Shown here one piece after another: positions 26,310 to 34,910 of a stretch of 64,000 nt of DNA. The position numbers and the translations under genes are program-made. The DNA is from Candidatus Desulfobacillus denitrificans (GTDB taxonomy: Bacteria > Pseudomonadota > Gammaproteobacteria > Burkholderiales > Rhodocyclaceae). The number at the start of each line of letters is the position of its first letter. The stretch's first letter is position 1. The notes below the pieces were generated by a model that saw nothing but the letters and a program-made list of their open reading frames with translations, was not told where the DNA came from and searched no databases. The stretch is from NCBI GenBank assembly GCA_017347485.1, contig AP021857.1, positions 2,895,390-2,959,389 of the forward strand, in the 5' to 3' direction.

Positions 26310-27446
26310 CTAGACGATATCGAGGTGCTGGATGCCGGCGGCAAGGTCGCGGTCCTTCGATTCCTTGCCCTGCAGCTTGATGGTCAGGCGCAGGTCGTTG
26401 ACCGAGTCCGCATTACGCAGCGCATCCTCGTAGCTGATCTTGCCGGCCTCGTGGAGATCGAACAGGGATTGGTCGAAGGTCTGCATGCCAAGCTCCCGCG
26501 ACTTCTTCATGATCTCCTTGATCTCGTGCACCTCGCCCTTGAAGATAAGGTCGGAGATCAGCGGCGAGTTGAGCATGACCTCGAAGGCCGCCGCGCGCCC
26601 CTTGCCGTCCTTCATCGGGATCAGGCGCTGCGAGACGAAGGCGCGCACGTTCAACGAAAGATCCATCAACAGCTGCTGGCGCCGCTCCTCGGGGAAGAAG
26701 TTGATGATGCGATCGAGCGCCTGGTTGGTGCTGTTGGCATGCAGCGTGGCCATGCACAGGTGGCCGGTCTCGGCGAACGCAATGGCATGGTCCATCGTCT
26801 CGCGGTCGCGGATTTCGCCCATCAGGATGACGTCGGGCGCCTGGCGCAGGGTGTTCTTCAGCGCCGCCTCCCAGGAATCGGTGTCGATGCCGACCTCGCG
26901 CTGCGTGACGATGCACTTCTTGTGCTCGTGCACGTACTCGATCGGATCCTCGACGGTGATGATGTGGCCGTAGCTGTTCTCGTTGCGGTAGTCCACCATC
27001 GCCGCCAGCGAGGTCGACTTGCCGGTGCCGGTGCCGCCGACCAGGATGACCAGGCCGCGTTTGGTCATCGAGATGTCCTTGAGCACCGGCGGCAGCTGCA
27101 GGCTTTCGAAGGTCGGAATCGACGTTGCGATGGTCCGCAGCACCACGCCGATGCGTGCCTGCTGCACGAAGGCATTCACCCGGAAGCGGCCGATGCCGGC
27201 CGGGCTGATGGCGAAGTTGCATTCCTTGGTCGACTCGAACTCCGCCGCCTGTTTGTCGTTCATGATGGCGCGCGCCAATTCGGCGGTGTGCTGCGGCGTC
27301 AGGCTCTGGTTCGACTGCGGCGTGATCTTGCCATCGACCTTGATGGCGGGCGGAAAGCCGGCGGTGATGAACAGGTCGGAACCCTTTTTCTGCGACATCA
27401 GCCGCAGCAGGTCGTACATGAATTTGAGTGCCTGGTCTCTTTCCAT
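26310..27446 (-). CDS. pilU: type IV pilus retraction ATPase PilU
   Basis: This 378-residue cytoplasmic hexameric ATPase assists PilT in pulling back type IV pili. The Walker A motif GGTGTGKST is near residue 138, the Asp box TVEDPIEYVHE near residue 165, Walker B ILMGEIRDRETM near residue 203 and the His box GHLCMATLHANS near residue 225. The C-terminal extension after residue 345 and the N-terminal KKGSDLFI distinguish PilU from PilT. It follows pilT on the same strand after 126 bases of repeat-containing DNA. Confidence 0.93.
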   Translation of the reverse strand: MERDQALKFMYDLLRLMSQKKGSDLFITAGFPPAIKVDGKITPQSNQSLTPQHTAELARAIMNDKQAAEFESTKECNFAISPAGIGRFRVNAFVQQARIGVVLRTIATSIPTFESLQLPPVLKDISMTKRGLVILVGGTGTGKSTSLAAMVDYRNENSYGHIITVEDPIEYVHEHKKCIVTQREVGIDTDSWEAALKNTLRQAPDVILMGEIRDRETMDHAIAFAETGHLCMATLHANSTNQALDRIINFFPEERRQQLLMDLSLNVRAFVSQRLIPMKDGKGRAAAFEVMLNSPLISDLIFKGEVHEIKEIMKKSRELGMQTFDQSLFDLHEAGKISYEDALRNADSVNDLRLTIKLQGKESKDRDLAAGIQHLDIV

Positions 27447-27478
27447 ATTTCGATCCTCCTACCAGGTAGTCTCTGCTA

Positions 27479-27592
27479 CCCGGCAAAATTGTGTCTCCGG
27501 CCGCGGCTTCGCCGCTTAACATCGCGCCCTGCGCGATGTTAGCCTACGGCGCAATTGTGCCGCTTGGCTTCGCTAACCGGCAAAATTGTCCT
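27479..27592. repeat. duplicated segment and palindromes between pilT and pilU
   Basis: CCGGCAAAATTGT occurs at about 27480-27492 and again at 27580-27591, the second copy being the end of pilT. Between them lie a 10-bp stem hairpin (TAACATCGCG, 27517-27541) and the near-perfect palindrome CGGCGCAATTGTGCCG (27547-27562). This looks like a local duplication of the pilT end followed by structured DNA. No T-tract terminator is evident. Confidence 0.6.
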
Positions 27593-28616
27593 TGTTGGCG
27601 GCCTTGGTCCTCGCCTCGGCCGGGGAAACGACGTTGCGGCGGACAAGATCGACCAGGTTCTGGTCGAGCGTCTGCATGCCCATGGCCTGGCCGGTCTGGA
27701 TGGCCGAATACATCTGCGCCACCTTGGCCTCGCGGATCAGGTTGCGGATGGCCGGCGTGCCGATCATGATCTCGTGGGCGGCGACGCGGCCCTGTCCGTC
27801 CTTGGTCTTGAGCAGCGTCTGGGAGATGACGGCGCGCAGCGATTCGGACAACATCGCCCGCACCATCTCCTTTTCCGCCGCCGGGAAGACGTCGATGACC
27901 CGGTCGATGGTCTTCGCCGCCGAACTGGTGTGCAGGGTGCCGAAAACCAGGTGGCCGGTTTCCGCAGCGGTCAGCGCCAGGCGGATGGTCTCCAGGTCGC
28001 GCATCTCGCCGACCAGGATCACGTCCGGGTCCTCGCGCAGGGCGCTGCGCAGCGCGTTGTTGAAGGACAGCGTGTGCGGGCCCACCTCGCGCTGGTTGAT
28101 CAGGCATTTCTTCGATTCGTGCACGAATTCGATCGGATCCTCGACCGTGAGGATGTGGCCGTGCTCGTTCTCGTTGATGTAGTTGATCATCGCCGCCAGG
28201 GTGGTCGACTTGCCGGAGCCGGTCGGCCCGGTCACCAGCACGACGCCGCGCGGATACTCGGAGATTTCCTGGAAAATCTTCGGGCAATTCAGATCCTCGA
28301 GGGAAAGCACCTTGGAGGGAATGGTCCGAAACACGGCGCCGGCGCCGCGATGCTGCACGAAGGCATTGACGCGGAAGCGCGCCAAGTTCGGCACGGCGAA
28401 GGAGAAGTCGCACTCCAGATTTTCCTCGTAGTGCTTGCGCTGGCCGTCGTTCATGATGTCATACACCATGCTGTGCACGTCCTTGTGCTCCATCGGCGGC
28501 AGGTTGATGCGCCGCACGTCGCCGTGCACGCGGATCATCGGCGGCAGGCCCGCCGAAAGATGCAGGTCGGAAGCCTTGTTCTTGACGGAAAATGCCAGCA
28601 GTTCGGTGATGTCCAT
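27573..28616 (-). CDS. pilT: type IV pilus retraction ATPase PilT
   Basis: This 347-residue motor ATPase depolymerises type IV pili and drives twitching and DNA uptake. Walker A GPTGSGKST is near residue 131, the Asp box TVEDPIEFVHE near residue 158, Walker B ILVGEMRDLETIRLAL near residue 196 and the His box GHLVFGTLHTSSA near residue 221. The characteristic C-terminal AIRNLIREAKVAQMYS is near residue 284. It is divergent from yggS, an arrangement shared with Pseudomonas. Confidence 0.95.
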   Translation of the reverse strand: MDITELLAFSVKNKASDLHLSAGLPPMIRVHGDVRRINLPPMEHKDVHSMVYDIMNDGQRKHYEENLECDFSFAVPNLARFRVNAFVQHRGAGAVFRTIPSKVLSLEDLNCPKIFQEISEYPRGVVLVTGPTGSGKSTTLAAMINYINENEHGHILTVEDPIEFVHESKKCLINQREVGPHTLSFNNALRSALREDPDVILVGEMRDLETIRLALTAAETGHLVFGTLHTSSAAKTIDRVIDVFPAAEKEMVRAMLSESLRAVISQTLLKTKDGQGRVAAHEIMIGTPAIRNLIREAKVAQMYSAIQTGQAMGMQTLDQNLVDLVRRNVVSPAEARTKAANKDNFAG

Positions 28617-28695
28617 GAGTACCGTCCGTAGCGCCTGAAGATGGAAATCGGCGCGATGGCGCGATGATATACTTGCCCCGATTTTTCAGGGCATT

Positions 28696-29385
28696 ATGAC
28701 AACAATTTCCGCCAACTTGCAAGCTGTCAGGGCGCGCATCGCCGCAGCGGCGGAATTGGCCGGACGGGCGGTCGGTGAGGTCTTGGTTCTGGCCGCCAGC
28801 AAGACCTTCCCGGCGGAGCGGATTCGCGAGGCGGTGGCAGCGGGACAGCGGGCCTTCGGCGAAAATTACGTGCAGGAAGGCCTCGCCAAGATCGGTGCGC
28901 TGGACGATCTCGCCCTGGAATGGCATTTCATCGGCCCCCTGCAGAGCAACAAAACGCGGCCGGTGGCCGAACATTTCGACTGGGTGCACGGCATCGAGCG
29001 GCTGAAGATCGCCGAAAGGTTGTCGGCGGCGCGCGGCGCCGGCAGGCCGCCCCTGCAGGTCTGCATCCAGGTCAATGTCAGCGGCGAGGCCAGCAAGAGC
29101 GGAGTCAGTCCCGCGGACACGGCGACATTGGCACATGCCGTGGCCGGATTGCCAAACCTGAGGCTGCGCGGCCTGATGGCGATTCCCGAGCCGACCGACG
29201 ATCTGGCTCTGGCCCGGCGCCGTTTCGCAATGTTGCGCGAACTGCGCGACGGGCTCAATCGCGGCGGGCTGTCTCTGGACACGCTGTCGATGGGCATGTC
29301 CGACGACCTCGAGGCGGCCATCCTGGAAGGCGCCACGATCGTCAGGATCGGCACCGCCATCTTCGGAGAAAGGCACTACGCATGA
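28696..29385 (+). CDS. yggS: pyridoxal-phosphate homeostasis protein
   Basis: This 229-residue PLP-binding protein (YggS/PLPBP) controls free PLP and amino-acid balance. The PLP lysine is in VLAASKTFPAE near residue 36, followed by FGENYVQEG near residue 55, WHFIGPLQSNK near residue 75 and LSMGMSDDLEAAI near residue 197. It has no catalytic activity of its own in known relatives. It leads the yggS-proC-yggT-yggU operon and is divergent from pilT. Copy 13 of the recurring word lies antisense in it. Confidence 0.93.
   Translation: MTTISANLQAVRARIAAAAELAGRAVGEVLVLAASKTFPAERIREAVAAGQRAFGENYVQEGLAKIGALDDLALEWHFIGPLQSNKTRPVAEHFDWVHGIERLKIAERLSAARGAGRPPLQVCIQVNVSGEASKSGVSPADTATLAHAVAGLPNLRLRGLMAIPEPTDDLALARRRFAMLRELRDGLNRGGLSLDTLSMGMSDDLEAAILEGATIVRIGTAIFGERHYA
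29103..29123 (-). repeat. recurring spaced word, copy 13
   Basis: On the minus strand: GCCGT, eight bases, GACTGACT, but then CCG instead of TTT. It is antisense inside yggS and is the weakest 3' match with a perfect core. Confidence 0.6.
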
Positions 29386-30194
29386 AGATCACGTTCATCG
29401 GCGGCGGCAACATGGCCAACGCCCTCATCGGCGGCTTGCTCAAGCAGGGCTTTTCGGCTGCCGACATCACGGTCGTCGAGCCGCTGGCGGAAAGCCGCGC
29501 GCGGCTCTCCGCCAGCTTCGGGGTCGCTTGCCTGGCGGCAAGCGACGCATCGATCCTCGGCAGCGATGTGCTGGTGCTGTCGGTCAAGCCGCAGCAGATG
29601 CGGGAGGCGCTGGCGCCCCTCGCCGGCAAGCTGAAGGACCAGTTGATCGTCAGCATTGCCGCCGGCATGCGCCTGGCGGACATCTCGCGCTGGCTGGGCG
29701 GCCATGCGAAGCTGGTGCGCACCATGCCCAACACCCCGGCCCTGATCGGCGCCGGCATCACCGGCCTCTACGCCGATCCGTCCATCGACGGGGAAGCACG
29801 ACGCCAGGCCGAGCGGATCCTCGGCGCCGTCGGCAAAACGCTGTGGATCGCCGACGAGTCCCTGATGGACGCCGTCACCGCCGTCTCTGCCAGCGGGTCG
29901 GCCTATGTGTTCTACTTCATCGAGGCATTGCGGGACGCCGCACGCGCGCTGGGCTTTTCGGAGGAACAGGCGGGTTTGCTGGCCATCGAAACCGTTGTCG
30001 GTTCCGCCGCGCTGGCCGTCGGCAGCGAAGAGGACGTCTCCGTGCTCAGGCAGCGCGTCACCTCGAAGGGCGGCACCACCGAGGCGGCGCTGAATTCTCT
30101 CGATGCGGATGGCTTCAAGGCGGTCATCCTGCGGGCCGTCAAGGCGGCCGATGCGCGCGGCCGCGAATTGGGCGATCTGCTGGGGAAGAGCTGA
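29382..30194 (+). CDS. proC: pyrroline-5-carboxylate reductase
   Basis: This 270-residue enzyme reduces pyrroline-5-carboxylate to proline with NAD(P)H. The nucleotide-binding start TFIGGGNMANALIGGLL, VLSVKPQQM near residue 66, RTMPNTPALIGAG near residue 113 and the C-terminal SKGGTTEAALN near residue 227 are all intact. It overlaps yggS by four bases and yggT by one base, so the operon is tightly coupled. Confidence 0.95.
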   Translation: MKITFIGGGNMANALIGGLLKQGFSAADITVVEPLAESRARLSASFGVACLAASDASILGSDVLVLSVKPQQMREALAPLAGKLKDQLIVSIAAGMRLADISRWLGGHAKLVRTMPNTPALIGAGITGLYADPSIDGEARRQAERILGAVGKTLWIADESLMDAVTAVSASGSAYVFYFIEALRDAARALGFSEEQAGLLAIETVVGSAALAVGSEEDVSVLRQRVTSKGGTTEAALNSLDADGFKAVILRAVKAADARGRELGDLLGKS

Positions 30195-30769
30195 TGTTGA
30201 CCAACCTCCTGCTGCTGATCCTCGAGACCGTCACCGGCTTCTTCGTCTTCATGCTGCTGCTGCGTTTCTACATGCAGTTGCTGCGGGCCTCCTTCCGCAA
30301 CCAGGTCGGCCATTTCGTCGTCGCCGTGACCGACTGGTTGGTGCGTCCGGCCCGCCGGCTGATCCCCGGCCTGTTCGGGTTCGACATGCCGAGCCTGACA
30401 GGCGCCCTCGTCCTGCACGGCGCCTATTTGGCGATCGCCTTCTGGCTGAAGCGCTTCTCCTTCGCAACCGGCGCCGCCATCGCCATCCCCGTCGTCGTCG
30501 CAATCGCAGTGGTGGAGCTGCTGCGCTTTTCAGCCTACCTCCTGATCGGCGTCGTGCTGTTTTCGGCGGCGCTGTCCTGGTTCAATCCGCGCGCGCCCCT
30601 GGCCCCTCTGTTCAACAGCCTGTCGCGTCCTTTCCTGCGACCGTTCCAAAGGCTGATCCCGCCGATCGCCAACGTGGATTTGTCGCCCCTGGTGCTGCTG
30701 CTGGCGTTGCAGGTGGTCCTGATGGTGCTTTCATGGCTGCGTGTGCTGCTGATCCCCTTCATCGCATGA
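30194..30769 (+). CDS. yggT: YggT-family membrane protein
   Basis: This 191-residue integral membrane protein has two YggT repeats, each with hydrophobic helices flanking a conserved RxxxR-PxxxxLPxxxxF-type stretch: LVRPARRLIPGLFG near residue 50 and LSRPFLRPFQRLIPPIANVD near residue 142. The function is not well established; relatives have been linked to osmotic tolerance and to cell or chloroplast division. It sits between proC and yggU with overlapping codons on both sides. Confidence 0.9.
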   Translation: MLTNLLLLILETVTGFFVFMLLLRFYMQLLRASFRNQVGHFVVAVTDWLVRPARRLIPGLFGFDMPSLTGALVLHGAYLAIAFWLKRFSFATGAAIAIPVVVAIAVVELLRFSAYLLIGVVLFSAALSWFNPRAPLAPLFNSLSRPFLRPFQRLIPPIANVDLSPLVLLLALQVVLMVLSWLRVLLIPFIA

Positions 30770-31077
30770 CAGAGCCCTGGCTGCGGCCTGAAGCCTCCGG
30801 GAGTTTCATCCTTAATCTGCACGTGCAGCCCGGCGCCGGCACGTCCGCTTTCGCCGGCCTGCATGGCGATGCGCTGAAAATCCGCCTGGCCGCGCCACCC
30901 GTCGACGGCAAGGCCAACAAGGCCCTGTTGGCATTCCTCGCCGAACAGCTGGGCATGCCGAAATCGCGTCTGGAGCTGGTCAGTGGCGCGAGCTCGCGCG
31001 TCAAGCGGCTGCGCATCCGGGATGCCTCCGAGCAGGCGGTCGCAAAACTGCTGGCGCAGTCTGTCCACGCCGAGTAA
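30766..31077 (+). CDS. yggU: DUF167 family protein YggU
   Basis: This 103-residue soluble protein is a complete DUF167 domain: LHVQPGAGTSAFAGLHGDALKIRLAAPPVDGKAN is split around residues 18-48 (key elements VQPGA, LKIRLAAPP and DGKANKAL), followed by LELVSGASSRVKRLRI near residue 68. Function is unknown. It overlaps yggT by four bases and ends the operon. It is convergent with pyrC', only 15 bases away. Confidence 0.88.
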   Translation: MTEPWLRPEASGSFILNLHVQPGAGTSAFAGLHGDALKIRLAAPPVDGKANKALLAFLAEQLGMPKSRLELVSGASSRVKRLRIRDASEQAVAKLLAQSVHAE

Positions 31078-31092
31078 ACGCGCGCGCCGGTC

Positions 31093-32373
31093 TTAGGGCC
31101 TGCTCTCGTAGGCGACGTGGCCGTCGAGCAGTGTGTAACGGACGCGTCCAGGCAGCTCCATGCCGAGGAAGGGCGTGTTCTTGCCCTGGCTCTTGAGCTT
31201 GTCCCTTGTCACCCGCAGGCTGCCGTGCGGATCGAAAACGCAGACGTCGGCTGCCGCGCCGACGGTCAAGGTGCCGGCAGGGAGGCCGAGTATGCGGGCC
31301 GAATCCGTCGTAATGCGAGCCAGGGCGGTGCCCAGCGGCAACCGCATTTCCGCCGCCCATTTCAGGGTCAATGGCAGCAGAAGCTCGAGGCCGGTGGCGC
31401 CGGGTTCGGCTTCGCTGAAAGGGACCTGCTTGGCATCGTCGTCCACCGGCGTATGGTCGGAGCACAGCGCATTGATGGTGCCATCGGCCAGGCCGCGTCT
31501 CAGTGCATCCCGGTCGCGGCCGGCGCGCAGAGGCGGTACGAGATGGGCATGCGGATTGAAGTAACCGATATCCTGGTCGGAAAGGTGCAGGTGATTGATC
31601 GAGACATCGCAGGTGACGGCAATTCCGCTCGACCGGGCGGCAGCGATCATCTCCAGCGCCGCCGCACTCGAGATACGCGTGAGATGGACGCGTACGCCCG
31701 TGTCCCGCGCCAGTTGCAGGATGGTGGCAATCGCAATGGTCTCGGCACTCACCGGCATGCCCGACAGGCCCAGCCGTGTCGCCACTTCGCCGTCATGGGC
31801 CACGCCGTCCTTGCCGAGGAAGGGATCCTGCGCCTGCAGCCAGACGGGATAATCGAAGGTGGCGGCGTATTGCAGTGCGCGCATCAGGACCTGGGTATCC
31901 ACCACCGGCATGTTCGCCTGGCCGAAGGCGATGCAGCCGGCTTCATGCAGTTCGGCCATTTCGGTCAGGCGTTCGCCCGCCAGGCCGAGCGTCAGCGCGC
32001 CCACCGGATAGACATGAGCGAAATTCGGGTGGCGGGCACGATGCTTGAGCATCTCGACCAGCCCCGGCTCGTCGAGCGGAGGGTCGGTATCGGGCGGGCA
32101 GGCCAGGCTGGTGACCCCGCCCGCCGCTGCCGCGGCCATTTCCGATTCCAGCGTCGCCTTGTATTCGAAGCCCGGCTCGCGCAGTCGGGCGGACAGATCG
32201 ATCAGACCGGGACAGACCACCAGGCCGGCGGCATCGATGACGCGGTTGGCGACGAAGCCTTCCGGCGCGGCAGCAACCGCCGCAATGCGGCCGGCGGCAA
32301 TATAGACGTCCTGTTGTGCATCGATGCCGTTGGCGGGATCGACGAGGCGGCCGTTCTTGATGTGGATCTTCAT
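31093..32373 (-). CDS. pyrC': dihydroorotase-like protein PyrC' (probably non-catalytic)
   Basis: This 426-residue amidohydrolase-fold protein belongs to the dihydroorotase family, but the metal-binding HxH that should precede LREPG is replaced by SAR (DLSARLREPGFEYKA near residue 59). The site that normally carries the carboxylated lysine is also not evident, although a C-terminal SDHTPV is kept. In Pseudomonas the same pyrB-pyrC' pair encodes an inactive partner needed to assemble aspartate transcarbamoylase. That structural role is inferred here; a catalytic dihydroorotase must be encoded elsewhere. It starts four bases after pyrB. Confidence 0.88.
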   Translation of the reverse strand: MKIHIKNGRLVDPANGIDAQQDVYIAAGRIAAVAAAPEGFVANRVIDAAGLVVCPGLIDLSARLREPGFEYKATLESEMAAAAAGGVTSLACPPDTDPPLDEPGLVEMLKHRARHPNFAHVYPVGALTLGLAGERLTEMAELHEAGCIAFGQANMPVVDTQVLMRALQYAATFDYPVWLQAQDPFLGKDGVAHDGEVATRLGLSGMPVSAETIAIATILQLARDTGVRVHLTRISSAAALEMIAAARSSGIAVTCDVSINHLHLSDQDIGYFNPHAHLVPPLRAGRDRDALRRGLADGTINALCSDHTPVDDDAKQVPFSEAEPGATGLELLLPLTLKWAAEMRLPLGTALARITTDSARILGLPAGTLTVGAAADVCVFDPHGSLRVTRDKLKSQGKNTPFLGMELPGRVRYTLLDGHVAYESRP

Positions 32374-32377
32374 GCGC

Positions 32378-33337
32378 TCACGCCCCCGCCAGCATGCTCA
32401 TCACGGCCATGCGCACGGCAATGCCGAAAGTGACCTGCGGCAGGATCACCGCATGCGGCCCGTCGGCCACGGCCGAATCGATCTCGACGCCGCGGTTCAT
32501 CGGCCCCGGATGCATGACGATGGCGTCGGGACGGGCGCATTCCAGCTTGTCCGCAGTCAGGCCGTAGTACTTGAAGAATTCCTGCGGGCTGGGCAGGAGC
32601 GCCCCCTGCATGCGCTCATTCTGCAGTCGCAGCATCATCACCACATCGACGTCCTTGAGGCCGGCGCGCATGTCATGGAACACCCGCACGCCGAGTTTCT
32701 CAACCTCGGTCGGAATCAGCGTCTTCGGGCCGATCACGCGGACCTCAGGCACGCCCAGCGTGGTCAGGGCATGGATCTGGGAACGGGCCACGCGCGAGTG
32801 CAACACGTCGCCGACGACGGCCACCACCAGGTTGCCGAAGTTCTTTTTGTAATGTCGGATGGTGTACATGTCGAGCAGGCCCTGCGTCGGATGCGCGTGG
32901 CGCCCGTCGCCGGCGTTGATGACATGAATGTGGTCGAGGCCCATCGCCGCAAGGTGCTGGGCGATCAGGAAAGGGGCGCCGCTGGCGGCATGCCGCACCA
33001 CGAACATGTCGGCTTGCATCGCGCAGAGATTGTCCACCGTGTCGAGCAGGGTCTCCCCCTTCGAGGTCGACGAGGTGCTGATGTTGAGGTTGATGACGTC
33101 CGCCGAGAGCCGTTTCGCGGCGATCTCGAAGGTGGTGCGGGTGCGTGTCGAGCTCTCGAAGAACAGGTTGAAGACGCTCTTGCCGCGCAGCAGCGGCAAC
33201 TTCTTCACTTCCCGCTCGGCGACTTCGGTGAAGGGCGCCGCCGTATCGAGGATAGCGGTCAGGACGTCCCGCGGCAGCCCGTCGATGGTGAGCAGGTGCT
33301 GCAGGCCGCCGTTTTTGTCGAGTTGCGGGTTACGCAT
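32378..33337 (-). CDS. pyrB: aspartate carbamoyltransferase catalytic chain
   Basis: This 319-residue enzyme condenses carbamoyl phosphate with aspartate in pyrimidine synthesis. The carbamoyl-phosphate site [13 protein letters not shown] is near residue 59, [12 protein letters not shown] near residue 148, and the aspartate-side motif [13 protein letters not shown] near residue 281. It overlaps pyrR by eight bases and is followed directly by pyrC', as in Pseudomonas. No pyrI regulatory subunit is present in the window. Confidence 0.95.
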   Translation of the reverse strand: MRNPQLDKNGGLQHLLTIDGLPRDVLTAILDTAAPFTEVAEREVKKLPLLRGKSVFNLFFESSTRTRTTFEIAAKRLSADVINLNISTSSTSKGETLLDTVDNLCAMQADMFVVRHAASGAPFLIAQHLAAMGLDHIHVINAGDGRHAHPTQGLLDMYTIRHYKKNFGNLVVAVVGDVLHSRVARSQIHALTTLGVPEVRVIGPKTLIPTEVEKLGVRVFHDMRAGLKDVDVVMMLRLQNERMQGALLPSPQEFFKYYGLTADKLECARPDAIVMHPGPMNRGVEIDSAVADGPHAVILPQVTFGIAVRMAVMSMLAGA

Positions 33338-33821
33338 CGATCAGCCTCAAAGTCAGCACGCCCGTCTCGCCGCGCTCCAACTGGAGGCTCTTGCCCGGCT
33401 CGATCTGCATCGTCTGCGCGGCCCAGCGCGGGCACACCGGCAGTTCGCGCCCGCCCCGGTCGATCAGCACCGCCAGATCGATGCGCGACGGTCGCCCATA
33501 ATCGAAAATCTCGTTCATGGCCGCCCGAATGGTGCGGCCGGTGTAGAGCACGTCGTCGACGATGACGATCGGCCGATCCTCCACCGCGAAGGGAATGTCC
33601 GAGGTCTTGGGTTGCGGATGCAGGCCGCTGCGGCTGAAATCGTCACGGTAAAACGAGACGTCGATCGAGCCCAGCGGCGTCTTCAAACCGAGTGCGGCAT
33701 GCAGGCGCCCGGCTACCCAAACGCCGCCGGTGTGAATGCCGACCAGGGCCGTGTCGGGATGCAGCCCCTGACGCATGCTTTCCGCCAAGTCGGCACAAAG
33801 ACGTTCGGCGTCAGGCAGCAT
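33330..33821 (-). CDS. pyrR: pyrimidine operon regulator/uracil phosphoribosyltransferase PyrR
   Basis: This 163-residue phosphoribosyltransferase-fold protein has [13 protein letters not shown] near residue 30, a basic YRDDFSRSG near residue 57 and the PRPP loop [17 protein letters not shown] near residue 86. In Bacillus PyrR it binds pyr mRNA; in proteobacteria its role is less clear and it may mainly be an uracil phosphoribosyltransferase. ATG 33821 gives the family start; it overlaps ruvX by 11 bases and pyrB by eight. Confidence 0.9.
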   Translation of the reverse strand: MLPDAERLCADLAESMRQGLHPDTALVGIHTGGVWVAGRLHAALGLKTPLGSIDVSFYRDDFSRSGLHPQPKTSDIPFAVEDRPIVIVDDVLYTGRTIRAAMNEIFDYGRPSRIDLAVLIDRGGRELPVCPRWAAQTMQIEPGKSLQLERGETGVLTLRLIDA

Positions 33822-34263
33822 CGAAGTAATCCTGGAGAATATGCTGGGCCGCCAGCGCATCGATCCTGGCCTTGCGCGCCTTCCAGCCGTGGCCTGCCTC
33901 GCGCAATTCGGCATCGGCCGCGGCGGATGTCAGCCGCTCGTCGGCAAGCACCACCGGCAGGCCGGAGCGGCCATGCAGCTGATTGGCGAAACGACGGGCG
34001 CGGGCGGTCATTTCATGCTCCTCGCCATCCAGCGACAACGGCAGGCCGACGACCAGCAGGGCCGGCTGCCACTCCGTGATAAGCCGGGCAATCGCCGCGA
34101 AGCGCGCCTCGTTCGCCTCGGCCTCGATGGTGGTCAGGGCCCTGGCCCGCCCGAGCAGGCGCTCGCCCACGGCGACACCAATGCGCTTCAAGCCGAAATC
34201 GAATGCCAGAACGGTAGTGCCGTCGGCAGGCCGGGAAGGAGGAAGGGAAGGAGATGAAACCAT
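33811..34263 (-). CDS. ruvX: YqgF/RuvX-type Holliday-junction resolvase or 16S rRNA maturase
   Basis: This roughly 150-residue RNase H-fold nuclease has the acidic start [17 protein letters not shown], the middle motif [14 protein letters not shown] and [14 protein letters not shown], with the last catalytic Asp in [10 protein letters not shown]. Relatives process 16S rRNA 5' ends and were proposed as Holliday-junction resolvases. The start is uncertain: ATG 34263, 34275 and 34305 are all possible and none has a clear ribosome-binding site. It follows algH and overlaps pyrR, the conserved algH-ruvX-pyrR order. Confidence 0.88.
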   Translation of the reverse strand: MVSSPSLPPSRPADGTTVLAFDFGLKRIGVAVGERLLGRARALTTIEAEANEARFAAIARLITEWQPALLVVGLPLSLDGEEHEMTARARRFANQLHGRSGLPVVLADERLTSAAADAELREAGHGWKARKARIDALAAQHILQDYFDAA

Positions 34264-34309
34264 CAAAAACAGCATTGTACGCCTGAATGCCGCCGGACTC
34301 ATCATCCCT

Positions 34310-34876
34310 TCAGGCATGCCCCGCCACGTCGGAGAGGTTGGCCAGGTCGAAACCGAGCAGCTGCATCGCGGCAGGCAGGCGCTCTTCCGGCGGTAGGCCG
34401 AAGATGACCTGGGCGTCGGCGGCCACCGTCAGCCAGGCGTTCTGGGTCAGCTCGTACTCGAGCTGGCCGGCCGCCCAGCCGGCGTAGCCGAGGGAAACCA
34501 TGAACTGCTCGGGCTCGCCGGCGCTACCGACCGACTGCAATATGTCGCGGGAGCTGGTCAGTCCGAGTTCGTCCTTGACCGGCAGCGTCGCCTGCCAGTT
34601 GCCGACAGGCCGATGTAGCACGAAACCCCGATCGGTCTGCACGGGCCCGCCAAACATGACTGGCAGGCTGGCGAAGCGTCTGGCTTCGAGGGGAATGTCG
34701 ATCCGCTCGAAAAGCGCCTCGAGGGTCATGTCGAGCGGGCGGTTAATGACGATGCCGAGGGCGCCCTGATCGTTGTGCTCGCAGATGTAGGTCAGGGTGC
34801 GGGCAAAGTTCGGGTCGACCATGGCGGGCATGGCGATCAGGAAGTGATGTGTGAGGTTGACGTCTTGCTGGACCAC
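34310..34876 (-). CDS. algH: YqgE/AlgH family protein
   Basis: This 188-residue UPF0301 protein has [25 protein letters not shown] near the start (key elements [18 protein letters not shown]), [10 protein letters not shown] near residue 42, [14 protein letters not shown] near residue 75 and [15 protein letters not shown] near residue 132. The function is unknown despite the AlgH name. The GTG at 34876 is chosen as the start because the in-frame alternative lies within chpA; an ATG nearby is in another frame. It ends 46 bases before ruvX. Confidence 0.87.
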   Translation of the reverse strand: MVQQDVNLTHHFLIAMPAMVDPNFARTLTYICEHNDQGALGIVINRPLDMTLEALFERIDIPLEARRFASLPVMFGGPVQTDRGFVLHRPVGNWQATLPVKDELGLTSSRDILQSVGSAGEPEQFMVSLGYAGWAAGQLEYELTQNAWLTVAADAQVIFGLPPEERLPAAMQLLGFDLANLSDVAGHA

Positions 34877-34910
34877 GTCGGCATTGTAATCCCGCCTGGG
34901 CCGGCGTGGA

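Noticed and set aside
28642..28673. Promoter for yggS (TGGAAA and TATACT)
   Set aside because: The spacing of 20 bases is too long; only the -10-like sequence is convincing.
33340..33347. AAAGTCAG at the end of pyrR as a recurring-word copy
   Set aside because: CTGACTTT is present on the minus strand, but neither GA before it nor GCCGT at the fixed distance is found.
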